64,000 bases of DNA from Lingula anatina. Its lineage: Eukaryota > Brachiopoda > Lingulata > Lingulida > Lingulidae. Below the pieces are notes generated by a model. It made no database searches and had not been told where the DNA came from. It worked only from the letters and a program-made list of their open reading frames with translations. The DNA is taken from NCBI RefSeq assembly GCF_001039355.2, contig NW_019775400.1, forward strand, positions 314,841-378,840, in the 5' to 3' direction. Numbering within the stretch: the first letter of the stretch is position 1; each line of letters begins with the position of its first letter. This document shows positions 53,166 to 64,000 of this stretch, piece after piece. Position numbers and translations under genes: made by a program.

Positions 53166-53246
53166 ATCTATACTTCAAGTCTCAATGTAAAAAACCGGTG
53201 GTTTATAAACACTGTCCATGTATGCAAATTTTGCACGTCTGCCTGA
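53166..53246 (+). CDS. Possible alternative terminal WHRN exon
   Basis: After the gap a pyrimidine-rich acceptor (GTTGTTTTCAG, 53,165) opens a 26-codon frame in the right phase (phase 0), with a stop at 53,244-53,246 and AATAAA near 53,288. The peptide has no PDZ-like feature, so this may be chance. Confidence 0.2.
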   Translation: MYTSSLNVKNRWFINTVHVCKFCTSA

Positions 53247-54148
53247 GATTGGTTTCACCTTCAGCTGTGCCAGTCCTGGCAACCTGAAATAAAAAAGTGT
53301 TGGATAAGTCTATCTGCATTGTTGAGGGGTTTAATTAAATGTCAGATTGCTGCTGGTTATGCTTAAACCAGTCATATTAATTTCACCATTGAAAAAAATT
53401 CTACATATTTTGACAAAGTTTAATTTTTTAAATGTTCATATTTTAATGTATTTTTTTGTTAGAATATACCTGTTTGCTATCTTCCCTTTCATAAAAGAAA
53501 TTCTCAATGTGCATGTGGAGTATCCTCATCAAAAAGATATTCCTTTCACAGATGAGTTTTGAAACTGTGGCTTAACATTCAGAAGGAAACAGACCTAGAA
53601 TGGATTACAAATTTAACAATTAAAGAAATGCAGATAATAAATTTCATATAAACAAAAAAATTTTAGTGTTTATTTTCATTGCATGTTTGCACACTGTATA
53701 AAAATTTTATACAGAGATGTGTCCTTTTTCATTATATGGGAATGAACATGAATTCATCTAAAAAGTAACCACCATATGTGCCTTTCACATATTCACCTTC
53801 AACTTCATTGTTTAATCCAATACAATAAAGTTCAAACAGACACAAAGTATCATACATGTAGGCAGGTCAGGTTCTAACCTTGTTTTCTTGTTTAAAAAAA
53901 AGAAGAAAAAAAACACATGACAGACATCAATCCATTCATCCACTAATCAATTGTTAAAAGCCATTGATCCTTATTCTGAAAAGAACAATTTAAGCCACTG
54001 TGGAAAGATCACTTAAAATTATTTTCTGGTCAGAAGTTATGGTGAACTTATTTTCTGCTAATTAAAGCAATATCATCAAAGCAACTGTCACCATGCCTAG
54101 GCTGTTAAAAAAGTGCGTAGTTGATTCTTCATTGGTACTGGTATTTTT

Positions 54149-54168
54149 GTTTTTTTTTTTTTTTTTTT

Positions 54169-54230
<62 letters not shown>
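54149..54230. repeat. Poly-T tract of ~80 bases
   Basis: A nearly pure T-run with one ATA interruption. Read on the minus strand it is a poly-A tract starting about 40 bases after the hydroxylase AATAAA signal. Confidence 0.95.
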
Positions 54231-54232
<2 letters not shown>

Positions 54233-54272
54233 ATGCGGTATAATGGATGCTGAAAAACACCTTTAAGCTACA

Positions 54273-54278
54273 TTTATT
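54273..54278 (-). promoter_or_regulatory. Candidate poly(A) signal of the hydroxylase gene
   Basis: AATAAA on the minus strand, about 120 bases after the stop codon at 54,399-54,401. Confidence 0.5.
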
Positions 54279-54398
54279 GTCCACCACCTTTAAAATTGCA
54301 ACCGTAACTGTTAAAATATGAAGAATGTCAAATTTCAAGATCAAATTCAAATACACGTCGCCCACTGCCCAAAGAAGGAGGATAACGATGCTCTATGG

Positions 54399-54596
54399 TT
54401 AAGAAATAGTCCTTTCATCAAGTTCCGACTTTTCAATGGTCATGACCGCATCTTGCATCAGCGACACCTCGCTGCACGGGTCATCGTCTGCGTGAAACGG
54501 TTTGGTGATTCGATCTTGTGAAACTTCTGTCCACGTTCCCTGGAAGGTGGAAAAGTTGGTGCCTTTAAATCACTTAAGCGGTTAATATAAAAAAAA

Positions 54597-54651
<55 letters not shown>

Positions 54652-57600
54652 GAAATCGAAGCACATCAAAATTCTATGGATGCCTTACAGTACCTACCGG
54701 AAACAATTCCCCCGATGATCGTCTACACTCCACTTCCAGCGGAAAGTTATCGTAGAGAGACTGGAGCTGCGTCGACGTCTCATTTGTCCAAGGTATGGAG
54801 GAATAATTTTCCCTTAGGGACTTCTGCGGCGACGTGTCCGCTTGGAAGAATCTAGAACGTTGGTCAAATGCTCAAGTGAATACAATTTTCAACTTTTCAA
54901 TTGATATACAACGTCAACCATTTTCTAAGCGATTATTTGGAGTCTCCTACCAACAGTTTTAGTTTATTTTACGCAACCGAGAACTACAAGTAATTTCTTT
55001 ATCAACTTTATTGGTGGAAGAAAAGAATCTTTTACAAAACATAAACTTTAGTTTTCAAGATAAAATAGGTATACTTTTTCATATAGGTGAAGTATCTTGA
55101 CAGCACCCCGGGGTCTATGGAGCTCTTGCACACCTCCAGGTCCACTTTAGGGTAGTAATGAACGTAGTTCACACACATCTCGTCAGCAATACTGAAACCA
55201 CTCTGAGGAAACCAAAAGAAAAAAATGTACAGATGCATACATATATATGTACCTACAAAGACGATCTTAAAGTGACATCTTTGTAACAATATTATTATTA
55301 TAATTATTATTATTATTAATTTATGCTTTTGATGCGTCCTTACAGTCGGAAGGTTCATTAGTCTAAAGATTTATAAATTGGAATTTCATTGAGACTAAAG
55401 GCTACTTTGTTTGGAACTCTATAACTGTTTGTTACCATGATAAACTGGCATGAATTTCAAACAATACAGTTTATAAATATTTTAACTCACCATGGTGACA
55501 TTTTCTCTCTTCATCGTATTATCCTCGCATATTGTTATCAGCCCATCTCCCTAGGAAAAATTCAACATCTCACTGCATTTAGGCCTATACAGTAAACGAA
55601 TACGACACAGTCCTAAAAGATCCTAAAATATATTGTTTTTTAAACAGTGTCAAATATCACTAGATAAAAGCAGCATGGTAACATTCCCATCGCACTATGA
55701 ATTAAGTAATTAGAGGTACGCAGTCCTCGTAAGACGTTTACATCGAAAAAAAAAATTCAAGAAATTTTAACAATTCCCTTAAATCACCAAGATATATTTT
55801 ACCCAAAGCTGTTGAGAAAATTGCGATGTTTATTCTAATTTTTGAGTTCTAAAAATCTTATTTAAGCTGTCAAGATATATTCACCAGTCTATATCTCCAT
55901 TACGAAAGTTACTCACAAATAAGTTTTTTGGACTCGAACCTTACGATTTGTAATTTTGACAGGGCCCCTAGTTGGTGTAGGCCTACATGTACATTGGATA
56001 TTAAGAGAAAAGTGTTGAACTTTCAGGAAAAAAGTAACGCTAATTAATTGTCTTTCAGGTTGAGAGGAATTCGTTTCATCACAAATGCCTCAGAGTTGAC
56101 AACTATTCATAATTTCTCGTTATTTCTAGCGCACCAATGACAGCTCCAAAATACATATATTTACCGGATAAACGAGTCTTGGTTCCGGTAGAAGCCGGAT
56201 TTCCTGAAAATGTGGACTGTAGTGATTATCTCGGTTAAGTTCGGGCAGTTCCGTACCCTCCCGAACGTGCTTCGTATAAACTCGGCGTCCAGTAAGATGG
56301 GTGTGTAGTTGAGACGCAAATATCTTAATTCCAGGTTTTGGAAGACCCTTTAAATAAGGAAAAAAACTAACATTCAGAATCTAGATATAAGAAACATGCT
56401 TTGATATACGTTAACTGGGCACCCATTCCCTTTATTAAATACAAACAGTATTATATTTTTTAAATATATTTTCAATCTTTGTCGTTTTTATTTCTACGGG
56501 ATTATCAAACATCACGTCAATATGAAACCAAGCTATTCAATTTTACCCTCCCAGAAGTACCTTTTCTGTGCAATGAGACACACAATGCCCGGAAAGTTTG
56601 AAGATCTCACGGCCAGGTGGAACCGCCATCGCGTTTGAGTATATCAGCCCGAGCTCCATCACCCCGGCGTCGTAGGAGCGTAGCTTGGGTGTGTAGTGGA
56701 AACGGATCCCAGAGCTATCCACCTTCCCTTTAAAGGACAAGCCTCATATTAAAAGGTCAGTTCAAATTATGCCCATGTTAAACTGTGAACTGGCCCAACT
56801 CGACCATTGACCAAAATGTTTAATTAACTACTCCGATCGCGGAAATTTCGTCTACATTCTGTTTTCATATAATAAGTCAGACTGGTCTTAAATGACATAT
56901 AAAGGCACAATTATGTCATTTTATTTTTTAATCGAATATGCGTGTTTTCGACTTGCATATAGCTATATTTTACTTGTTTGTTGAAGAAAAAATAATGAAA
57001 ATATCTATTTTTTACTAGTTTGTTGAGAAAATAATAAAAAAATAAATATTAAAATGAAAGCCGTTACAAATCTGGCCAATATATGAAACTTGTGCAGCCG
57101 AATATTCTTTTTCTCACCCAGACAGAAGATTTGGATACCAAACAATAAAGATATTCACAGAAAACCCACCTTTTAGACGGTCAGGGTTGTTATAATGAAC
57201 CTCTAACAACACAAAATTGGAATAGGAAGGGCCGCCAACGGAATAGCCAGCCTCCAACGGGTAAACAAAAGGCTGAAATTTTGATGTAGGTTCTGATTAG
57301 TATTAAAAAGAAACATAATGTGGGTTTTGTGATTGCAAAACAAGAGCCTGTAGCAAACAGGTTCAAAGAACCTCAAGAACTAAACTGTCGACAGGTGCTA
57401 ATCTGAGAGCTTTGTTTATGAAACTTGTCTTGAAGGCTGCATGGATGTTAAAAAGCCTATTTATGGAACATTATCAGAGGCAAGAAATTGCGCTTGATAA
57501 CTTAAAATTTCTTTTAAAAATAGACTGAAACTTTTCCCAGCTGCTTTGAACAGCGCTCTCTTTCCATTATATTTGCTGTAAGAATATGATGTGACATGAT

Positions 57601-60600
57601 ATGATATGATATGATATGATATGATATGATTATCTTAATCACTCACTTGTGCGCCTTTGGCCCAAGCTCCAATCACTCGGGTGCAGCTTTTCAGTTGTTC
57701 TGGTTTTGTCTCCGCGTGACACAGCGCGTTGTAGCTGGGGACTATTTTGTTGGGCGGAACTTCACAGTGGAACACCTCCATGTGGTGAACTAAATGCTCG
57801 TTTCCTGGCTTTATCACTGCCTCGAACTAAGGATAGAACACACCTGTTAGTGCTATGATGAAACGTAACAAAAGTTTTTACAAATGTGCATCTTATCTAA
57901 TACCGGTACTCCAGAGATTTGTGCATTCAAAAGCTTATATCTTCATGTTGTCGGCAAGGTTTTCACGTTCTGAAGAGAGTCACGAAAGCTATCGGTTATG
58001 ATAATTCGTCTCCCTGTGTTTGATTTATGGCGACAACTATTCAAAGCCAAAATCACATGTAGGTTCAACTTTTGTAATGGAAGGGTATACCTTCGCATCT
58101 GGTACACATGTACTCAGTTGTCAGGTAGGTTCAAGATTTGTCATCAAAAGGTTTTATTCCTCATCTTTAGAGCAGTTAACTTACAAAATAACCCTAGATG
58201 GAGGTCATAACGCTAGGACTGGACTGAAAGGGAGTAAAAAAAAACCTTTACACTGGACGGCGCCCTTTCTGCGTCCTTTGTGCGACCATGAAACCGGCAT
58301 CGCTGTGGTCGTAGAAAGGAGGCACAAACATCGCTTTGGGTGCAAGATGAATGTTCAATGATTGGCCAGTTGTTGGCTTAAAGTATTTTATTACTCTCAA
58401 GCGGGGCCGTACTACGAGACGCCGTCCAGTGTAAAGGGGGCTTTCCACAGCTATATTTTAGCCAACCTACCTGCACGATGTGGTGTTTAGCCGTGAGACG
58501 CGGCATGGTGGCCACGTAGCACCAGTATGTGGTCTCTTCCGCTGGCACTGTCACCTGATCATGGGGACAAAATCAATCACATTTAGGTTCCTAATAACTC
58601 TTGCTCTTCGCGATTAGATCATTTTGCAAGTGTAACTCAACAGGTTTCAGTTTAGATTCCAGGGGATTCTATTTTATTAGAATGAAAAGGCTAATTTTAC
58701 GACATGCGACCTCCTGAGTGTAGAATTAACGTCGTTATATCAATAAATAGACGAATTAGATGAATTAGACAATCTCTAATACCTTACTCCACATTCCAAC
58801 TTAAAGCAATATGCGTGGTTTATTTAAAACACAACAAACGACAATTCATTAAGTCTTTTTAGATTGTTTCCAAAAGATTGTAAGCATTCACTGATTTATG
58901 ATTGCCCAATTTGAATGGGTACGGTGGACAAAAATTAAATCAATCAGGCTTTGCATTTATCATCATTTGAAATAAGAGAAATAAATGGTTAAAATTTAAG
59001 ATTTATCATGCTCTTCTTTTTCTTAGTTCATAGATATTAGGCCCACTCACATTCGGTGCCAGAATTTCGAAAGTGTGGGCGTCATCGGGCAATGAGGGCA
59101 ACTCTACGCCTGGTTTGAGAAGCTGCACTCGTTGAAGGATTGGTGCCGCACTGGAGACATTAACGCCATCTGGTGACGCGATATTGTTGTCTGCCGTGTA
59201 AAACAGAATGTGTGTGGTTCCATTCTAAAAAGAGAAAAATGAAATGAAACAACGTAATCTTCTAAGTTAGGAATCAAGGAAATGTTTATAGTCTTACGAC
59301 TTGAATAAAGATAACAAATGTTTATCAGAGATATATGATGGTAACTGGCAGGTGGGCAAACACTGGTTAATTACGGTGAAAACAGATCGATTGCACTCAG
59401 TGCTTTTATAAACAATTATTTTCAACCTACGTCAATGACGTAATCATGACGGTCACATGTGTCATACGCCCTCTCGAACGTCAGCTGTGTCTGTTTTTCT
59501 TCCTTTGTTAGACCAATAAGCCGATAGTCCTGACCTTTATCCCGATGAAGAATACTTTTGTTGTCACTCCAATAGTCCTGAAATAAATTCAATACTTCAT
59601 TGCCAAAATAAGTCGTCTTTATCTCGTAAAGTTTGTAGGCCTATAACATCAAGGACACAGCGGGAGTTTTTCCCTCTTTGTTTACCTTTAGTTATTTAAT
59701 ATTTAAATTATGATTATTATTTAATATTTAAATTATGATTATTATTAATTTGTGTTATCAAAATCAAGTAAGTGACACATCTGATAAGTATTGGATCACT
59801 ACGATTCCCCATGCCTTGAACAGGTAAAATTGGTGAACATATCTCTACAAAAAAAAAAAAAAAAAAAAAATGAAAAAATGACAGTTCAAAATAAAAATGA
59901 TTGAATCTTGGCTGTAAGGGAGATATTACAACTGAATATTATGCCAAAGTGTAATACAAAGAAAGCCTTAACGAATGTAACAGATATAATAAAGAGGCTC
60001 CGCTGACACTTGATCAATGCTCAGTCAGGTTCATTCGATGGTTGTTCGCGTACTTAAATCTAAGAAAAGAGTAGATTTGAGTGGACGGCATCTTAACACT
60101 GTTTAATCAAATTACGATAATTATTACTCCTCTTAAGCCCTGATGTCACTACGTTCTTGTTTAATCAAACAACAAATATAATGAAATACATAAAGCCTCA
60201 AGTTTTATCTAAATAAATGAACGTGAAATATACAAATTCACATAAAACTGATTGTGCAGTGTGAGTACTATTGGTGCGATTGATGCATTTTATGGAAGGT
60301 CTTTTTTAATTTGGCTAAACATTTTTTTCTTGAAACAGACACGCCACGTTTTGTCAATGGAAGAAGTGTAAAATAATTACCACGTGCTCATATCATTAAA
60401 CACTAGTAGTTTTACTAAACTCTGAAAAGGTTTAAGAGTGTCTTTAAAACCAGAAATTATTCAAGTTGGTAAGTGAACTTGTACCATCGTTTAATGAGCA
60501 TGAAATACTGTATTCTGAATTAGATGCATACGTTTCAAACCATACCGTACCTGAAAATGTGATTTTCCTTTCAGGTCGCTCCACAATAACGCCCAGTCTG

Positions 60601-60964
60601 TATTAGACGTCTCCCCGTAGTCAGAAAACCCAACTCCAATTCCTGATACCAATTTCGGAACGGTTACTTGAAAACGTATTGTTTTTTCATGACTGTTTAT
60701 ACCCCACTTTAAAACGGATTCAGCATCTAAATTAACCATGAATGGAAACTCTTCTTTTTTATCCATCAAATCGTCCGTGTATGTGCTCTGGTAATTTGGT
60801 CCTTCTGTTATTACGTCTAAACGTTCCTTGGCTCTCGCCAATGTCTTTATGATTGACTTCACACTCGCGCCCGAAACCATACCCCTAGGCTGTGGCAGCG
60901 TGAGAAGAATCGCTAGTGTCAGTAGAAAATATATCTGTATAGCACTATTGCTGGCCACAGGCAT
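54399..60964 (-). CDS. DBH: Dopamine/tyramine beta-hydroxylase (copper type II monooxygenase)
   Basis: Twelve exons on the minus strand: 60964-60551, 59577-59431, 59224-59051, 58554-58471, 57826-57647, 57272-57170, 56727-56561, 56347-56165, 55550-55491, 55202-55075, 54851-54698, 54539-54399. All are GT/AG and in phase, giving 644 residues (human DBH 617). An N-terminal hydrophobic signal/anchor (IYFLLTLAILLTL) is followed by a DOMON domain (VGFSDYGETSNTDWALLWSD) and both copper domains. Ligands by position: His287 and His288 (LVHHMEVF), His359 (LEVHYNN), His438 and His440 (HTHLTG), Met513 (EMCVNYVHYYP), each offset by 25-26 residues from human DBH. It hydroxylates a phenylethylamine side chain with ascorbate in secretory vesicles. 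Dopamine versus tyramine preference cannot be read from sequence. MOXD1 is less likely because the C-terminal Cys/Ser-rich tail follows DBH. Confidence 0.93.
54596..54650. repeat. (TG)n and (AG)n microsatellites in the last hydroxylase intron
   Basis: A TG run followed by an AG run of about 32 bases, within the 158-base intron between exons 54698-54851 and 54399-54539. Confidence 0.9.
57589..57631. repeat. (ATGAT)n pentanucleotide repeat
   Basis: Seven to eight tandem ATGAT units end 16 bases from the donor of hydroxylase exon 57647-57826, on the intron side. Confidence 0.9.
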
Positions 60965-63508
60965 CGTTCTTGTATCCAGGAGTTAGTCAATTGATAATAC
61001 GATGTTTAAGCCTCCTGGAGTTATCTTTAAGGGCACAAAGTAAGGAGGAAATCTAAATACCCCGGGGCTTTTACGCCTACTGCTCGTGGCAAATGCCCAA
61101 TCGATCGGTAGCTGTCTGTGTTATGTAATTATGTATCTTTTCCCTTTCGTATTCTGCTTTACCATAAAGAGAAATTATCCACACGTATTTTAACCCCTGA
61201 AGCAAACCCACAGGCAAGTAATGTCGTGGAATGCACGAGCCAAGGAAGACGATTTCTTGAAATATTTCAGCCTACTGTGCTCTAACCCTCTTAAGTATCT
61301 CAAGCAAGAAGATGCATTAGATCAAGGGCTGTATATATACGATATTATATACCCATAAGATACACAATTCTTCTACGATCTCCACCTATCTGTTGTACAG
61401 TACGATTTTCTTGATCACATTCCCTGACAAAAAAGAGGCGCTTTAATAAAAGAAATCCTGTAAGTCCTTTTGTGCTTTGACTGAATCCAGATTTTTTCTT
61501 TTATACGTCGTCTTAGTGGGATTAAGGTTGGGCACGTCATTCTACATTATCGAATGGTTCTATCTCTTTGCTGAATCATATTTCCACTTATTAGCAAGAC
61601 CTCAGAAAGCCATTTAGTCTAAGGATAGAAACCATGAATGAAAATCTCCTAGTAATCAAAAAGGACGACGATTATTGCCAATAAACTTCGAAAGGATTGA
61701 TCAATCAGCTGCTTATTGTTTGCACGAGAAAGCTGTTTGCCAATAACGTTGCTCTCTTTAAGTCCTTAATTTGCACCTTGACGACACCGATCCTAGAATA
61801 TATACCGCGTTAGGGCTGTAAAGTATCTTTGGGGCCCTGTAATCCGGACACTGAATGATCTCTCTTTTCTTATAATGATGATCTGCTAGGAATACGACCA
61901 CAGAAGAAAAAAATCAGACCAGAAGACTCGATTAATTTAGGTTTTCATATGCATTTGTTGGTAAATTGAAAGCAAATTGAAGTAGAAGTATTATTTCCTT
62001 TATTCATCAATTACCCTATTGCGGAGATGAATGTTGAGTGGCAAATGATTTCGTCTTTCACCTTGTGTTTTCATAGACCGTTTAAGATACAAACGTGGTT
62101 TTCTTTTCTCCGGCTTTGATTAAATCTTCGAAATACGTGAAGGCTGACAGGGATACGTCTACTTCCGACTTTCATTAATTGCGTAGGAGGCATTCTGCAG
62201 TCTCCCAAGGTATTTCATTTATACTGCCATTTATTATTTCTTTGTGTAAACCATTAAAAAAAACGTCACTTATAAGTCCCTTTTGGTTGAAGGTTACACA
62301 TTATGCAGAGTATTTTTAAAATATTGCTCGGCACACATTCTATTGCCTATTCAAAGAAAAAAAGAAAAATAGGTCCACTAGGATACCTATTTTATCATGA
62401 TCGTCTTTGCATGATTTAGGACTTCTGGTTGTGCCCTTGGAAGTTGGAAAGTTCTTCATTTAAAAAAGACATAAGGTTTCTGTCAGTACATCGAATATTT
62501 TTTATACACGTTAAGTAAGGTTTTAAAACAAAACAAAAAGAAGCAGCACAAAACGAACCTTTCTGCTTCTGCTTACAAATGTTCTTGTGGCCCAATTCAT
62601 TAAGAAGCGTTTATCACTCATCAATACAGAACAGCCTGTCGAAAAATAATCTTCACAAGTCATATTTTTTATAGTTTATGAAATGCTTTATTTACAGAAT
62701 GTACAAATTCTACATACATGGCATTGCTTCAGTCGCCTATAAAACGGCTTTACTTTGATGCAATTAGACCAACAAGTGAATCTGAAGGGGTTTCTTGTTG
62801 CACAAAACATAAGAGCGCGACCATTTCTTGGGTTTCCAATTTATGGAGGCATCCTAAGCAATAAGATTTTGCCACAGTCCCCCTAGCGGGGAACTCCTTA
62901 ACTATTTTACAATTTTTCGTGTTTGCCTTCTTTTTCAGTGTTTATTTAAAAAATCCCACTCATATTAATACCATTTCTTGCTTTCTTCTGTTTACAGTAA
63001 CAAATTACAACAGTTATAAACAGCATTAAATATCGAAAAGAATGATTAAACATGTTTCAATGAGTAACATCTTACGTTACTACAAGGCACCTTATATTTA
63101 CAGCCAAGAGACTAGAGAAATCTCGTTTAAATGCATTACAATATTGCCAGTACTTGTGTGATATGATATTTGCAACACCTGGTCTAAAATAAGTCTCCCA
63201 AATGAGGGAAAAATACTATATCCACTGTATATTTTCAAATAATCTATTTTGAAAACCCTGTAAAACACCCAGCCTAAATGTGTACCATGAATGTTTTAAC
63301 AGACTTAGCACAATACTGATATTATATCGATGTGCTTTTGCAACAGCCGCAAGCCCTGCGTTACATACATTGTAGGGGGTAGTCTAGGGTTATCGTGTAA
63401 CTTTGAATATAACACTCTCTATCGTACGGTACGTATTAAAACCGTTCGACCAACATCGGGTGTTTCCGTGATTGTGACGCCTCGCTTCATTTTCGCTGTT
63501 AAAAGCCG
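60965..63508. other. Upstream region of the hydroxylase and 3' region of the next gene
   Basis: About 90 bases upstream of the start codon there is a TATTTAG-like element (minus strand, near 61,060-61,053) beside a CCCCGGGG palindrome, a weak promoter candidate. Minus-strand AATAAA signals at 62,946-62,941 and 62,692-62,687 may end the transcript of the gene entering at 63,993. No other gene is visible. Confidence 0.4.
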
Positions 63509-63993
63509 TTATGAAATGACAACAGTATGCGTGGTGTCTTTTCCATGCTTTTTCAACTTTTTCTTTTGGCGGTGTTTTTTATGACTGTCGGCCTCCGCCG
63601 TTGCTGCTGTTATGTCAGATACTCTTTGCTTCTTCCTGCAAAAGAGAGGTTATATTTTACGGTGACAATAACGACTTGAGTTCTGCATCAAATGGGTCAA
63701 TATTGGGTCGACAAACGAGATTTTTATTTTGAAATTAATTAAACAATTAATGTATTGATAAAAATTTAACAGGAATTCTTTGTGGCTACAGTGTTAGCAG
63801 TTGGGTAGTTTAATTATCGAAAAAAATAACATAAATCAAGAAAATATATTTCACAAAGATATTCAGAAGAAAATCTGCTAGGCCTTATTTAAGTACCACT
63901 CACTTGTGCTTTTTGACTTTGCTTGGTAACGGTGGTGCGTCCCCTTTTTCAGCTTGGGAGATTGTGGGAATTGGTGGTGCGGGCGTCACAGGT
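63509..63993 (-). CDS. 3'-terminal exons of an unidentified gene
   Basis: Two exons on the minus strand, 63993-63904 and 63635-63509, are joined in phase by HK|GTGAGT and TTTTGCAG. They encode a Pro-rich segment (PVTPAPPIPTISQAEKGDAP), then a very basic Lys/His stretch (SKVKKHKKKQRVSD and HKKHRQKKKLKKHGKD), ending TTHTVVIS and a stop at 63,509-63,511. The basic tail could be cytoplasmic or nucleic-acid-binding. The upstream exon may extend past 63,993 or the window. I do not recognise the family. Confidence 0.55.
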
Positions 63994-64000
63994 CTAGAAA

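Noticed and set aside
54129-54365. 78-codon poly-Lys frame
   Set aside because: Translation of a poly-A tract on the minus strand.
58020-58448. Frames of 66-113 codons on both strands in a hydroxylase intron
   Set aside because: They overlap each other within the intron 57,827-58,470, show no splice phase with neighbours, and include an inverted pair (GGCGCCCTTT / GGCGTCTCGT) suggestive of a small repeat.

Overview
This window is AT-rich, intron-rich animal DNA. Genes that vertebrates hold as paralogues (DENND1A/B/C) look single here, a uromodulin-type D8C domain sits on a small membrane protein, introns are several hundred bases to a few kb, and transposon fragments and microsatellites are abundant. 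This suggests a heterozygous, probably marine, invertebrate. I cannot fix the phylum from the sequence.

Layout: (1) 170-14,579 (+): the 3' two thirds of a DENND1/connecdenn gene (Rab35 exchange factor of clathrin-mediated endocytosis); its 5' exons lie upstream of the window. (2) 14,580-18,338: intergenic DNA with a foldback MITE and an inverted satellite. (3) 18,339-20,363 (+): a four-exon type II membrane protein with a D8C domain and a tyrosine-rich cytoplasmic tail. (4) 21,404-33,364 and 33,655-43,671: two tandem, roughly 97% identical copies of a segment carrying the first exons of whirlin (WHRN). A lone N at 33,643 lies 12 bases before the second copy, so the duplication may be two alleles assembled in tandem. 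Copy 1 carries a 2.6-kb LTR retroelement (26,538-29,145, minus strand) with matching LTRs and an unusual acidic ORF. Copy 2 retains the empty insertion site. (5) 43,907-52,904 (+): the unique remainder of WHRN (PDZ2, second HHD, long polar tail). The third PDZ domain of vertebrate whirlin was not found. (6) 54,399-60,964 (-): a complete 12-exon dopamine/tyramine beta-hydroxylase with all six copper ligands, convergent with WHRN. (7) 63,509-63,993 (-): the last two exons of an unidentified gene that continues past the window.

The genes have no operon-like relation. DENND1 acts in membrane trafficking, whirlin is a PDZ scaffold of stereocilia and synapses, and the hydroxylase acts in catecholamine or octopamine synthesis. 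Exon boundaries were set by hand from GT/AG sites, reading-frame phase and alignment to remembered family features; no searches were run.
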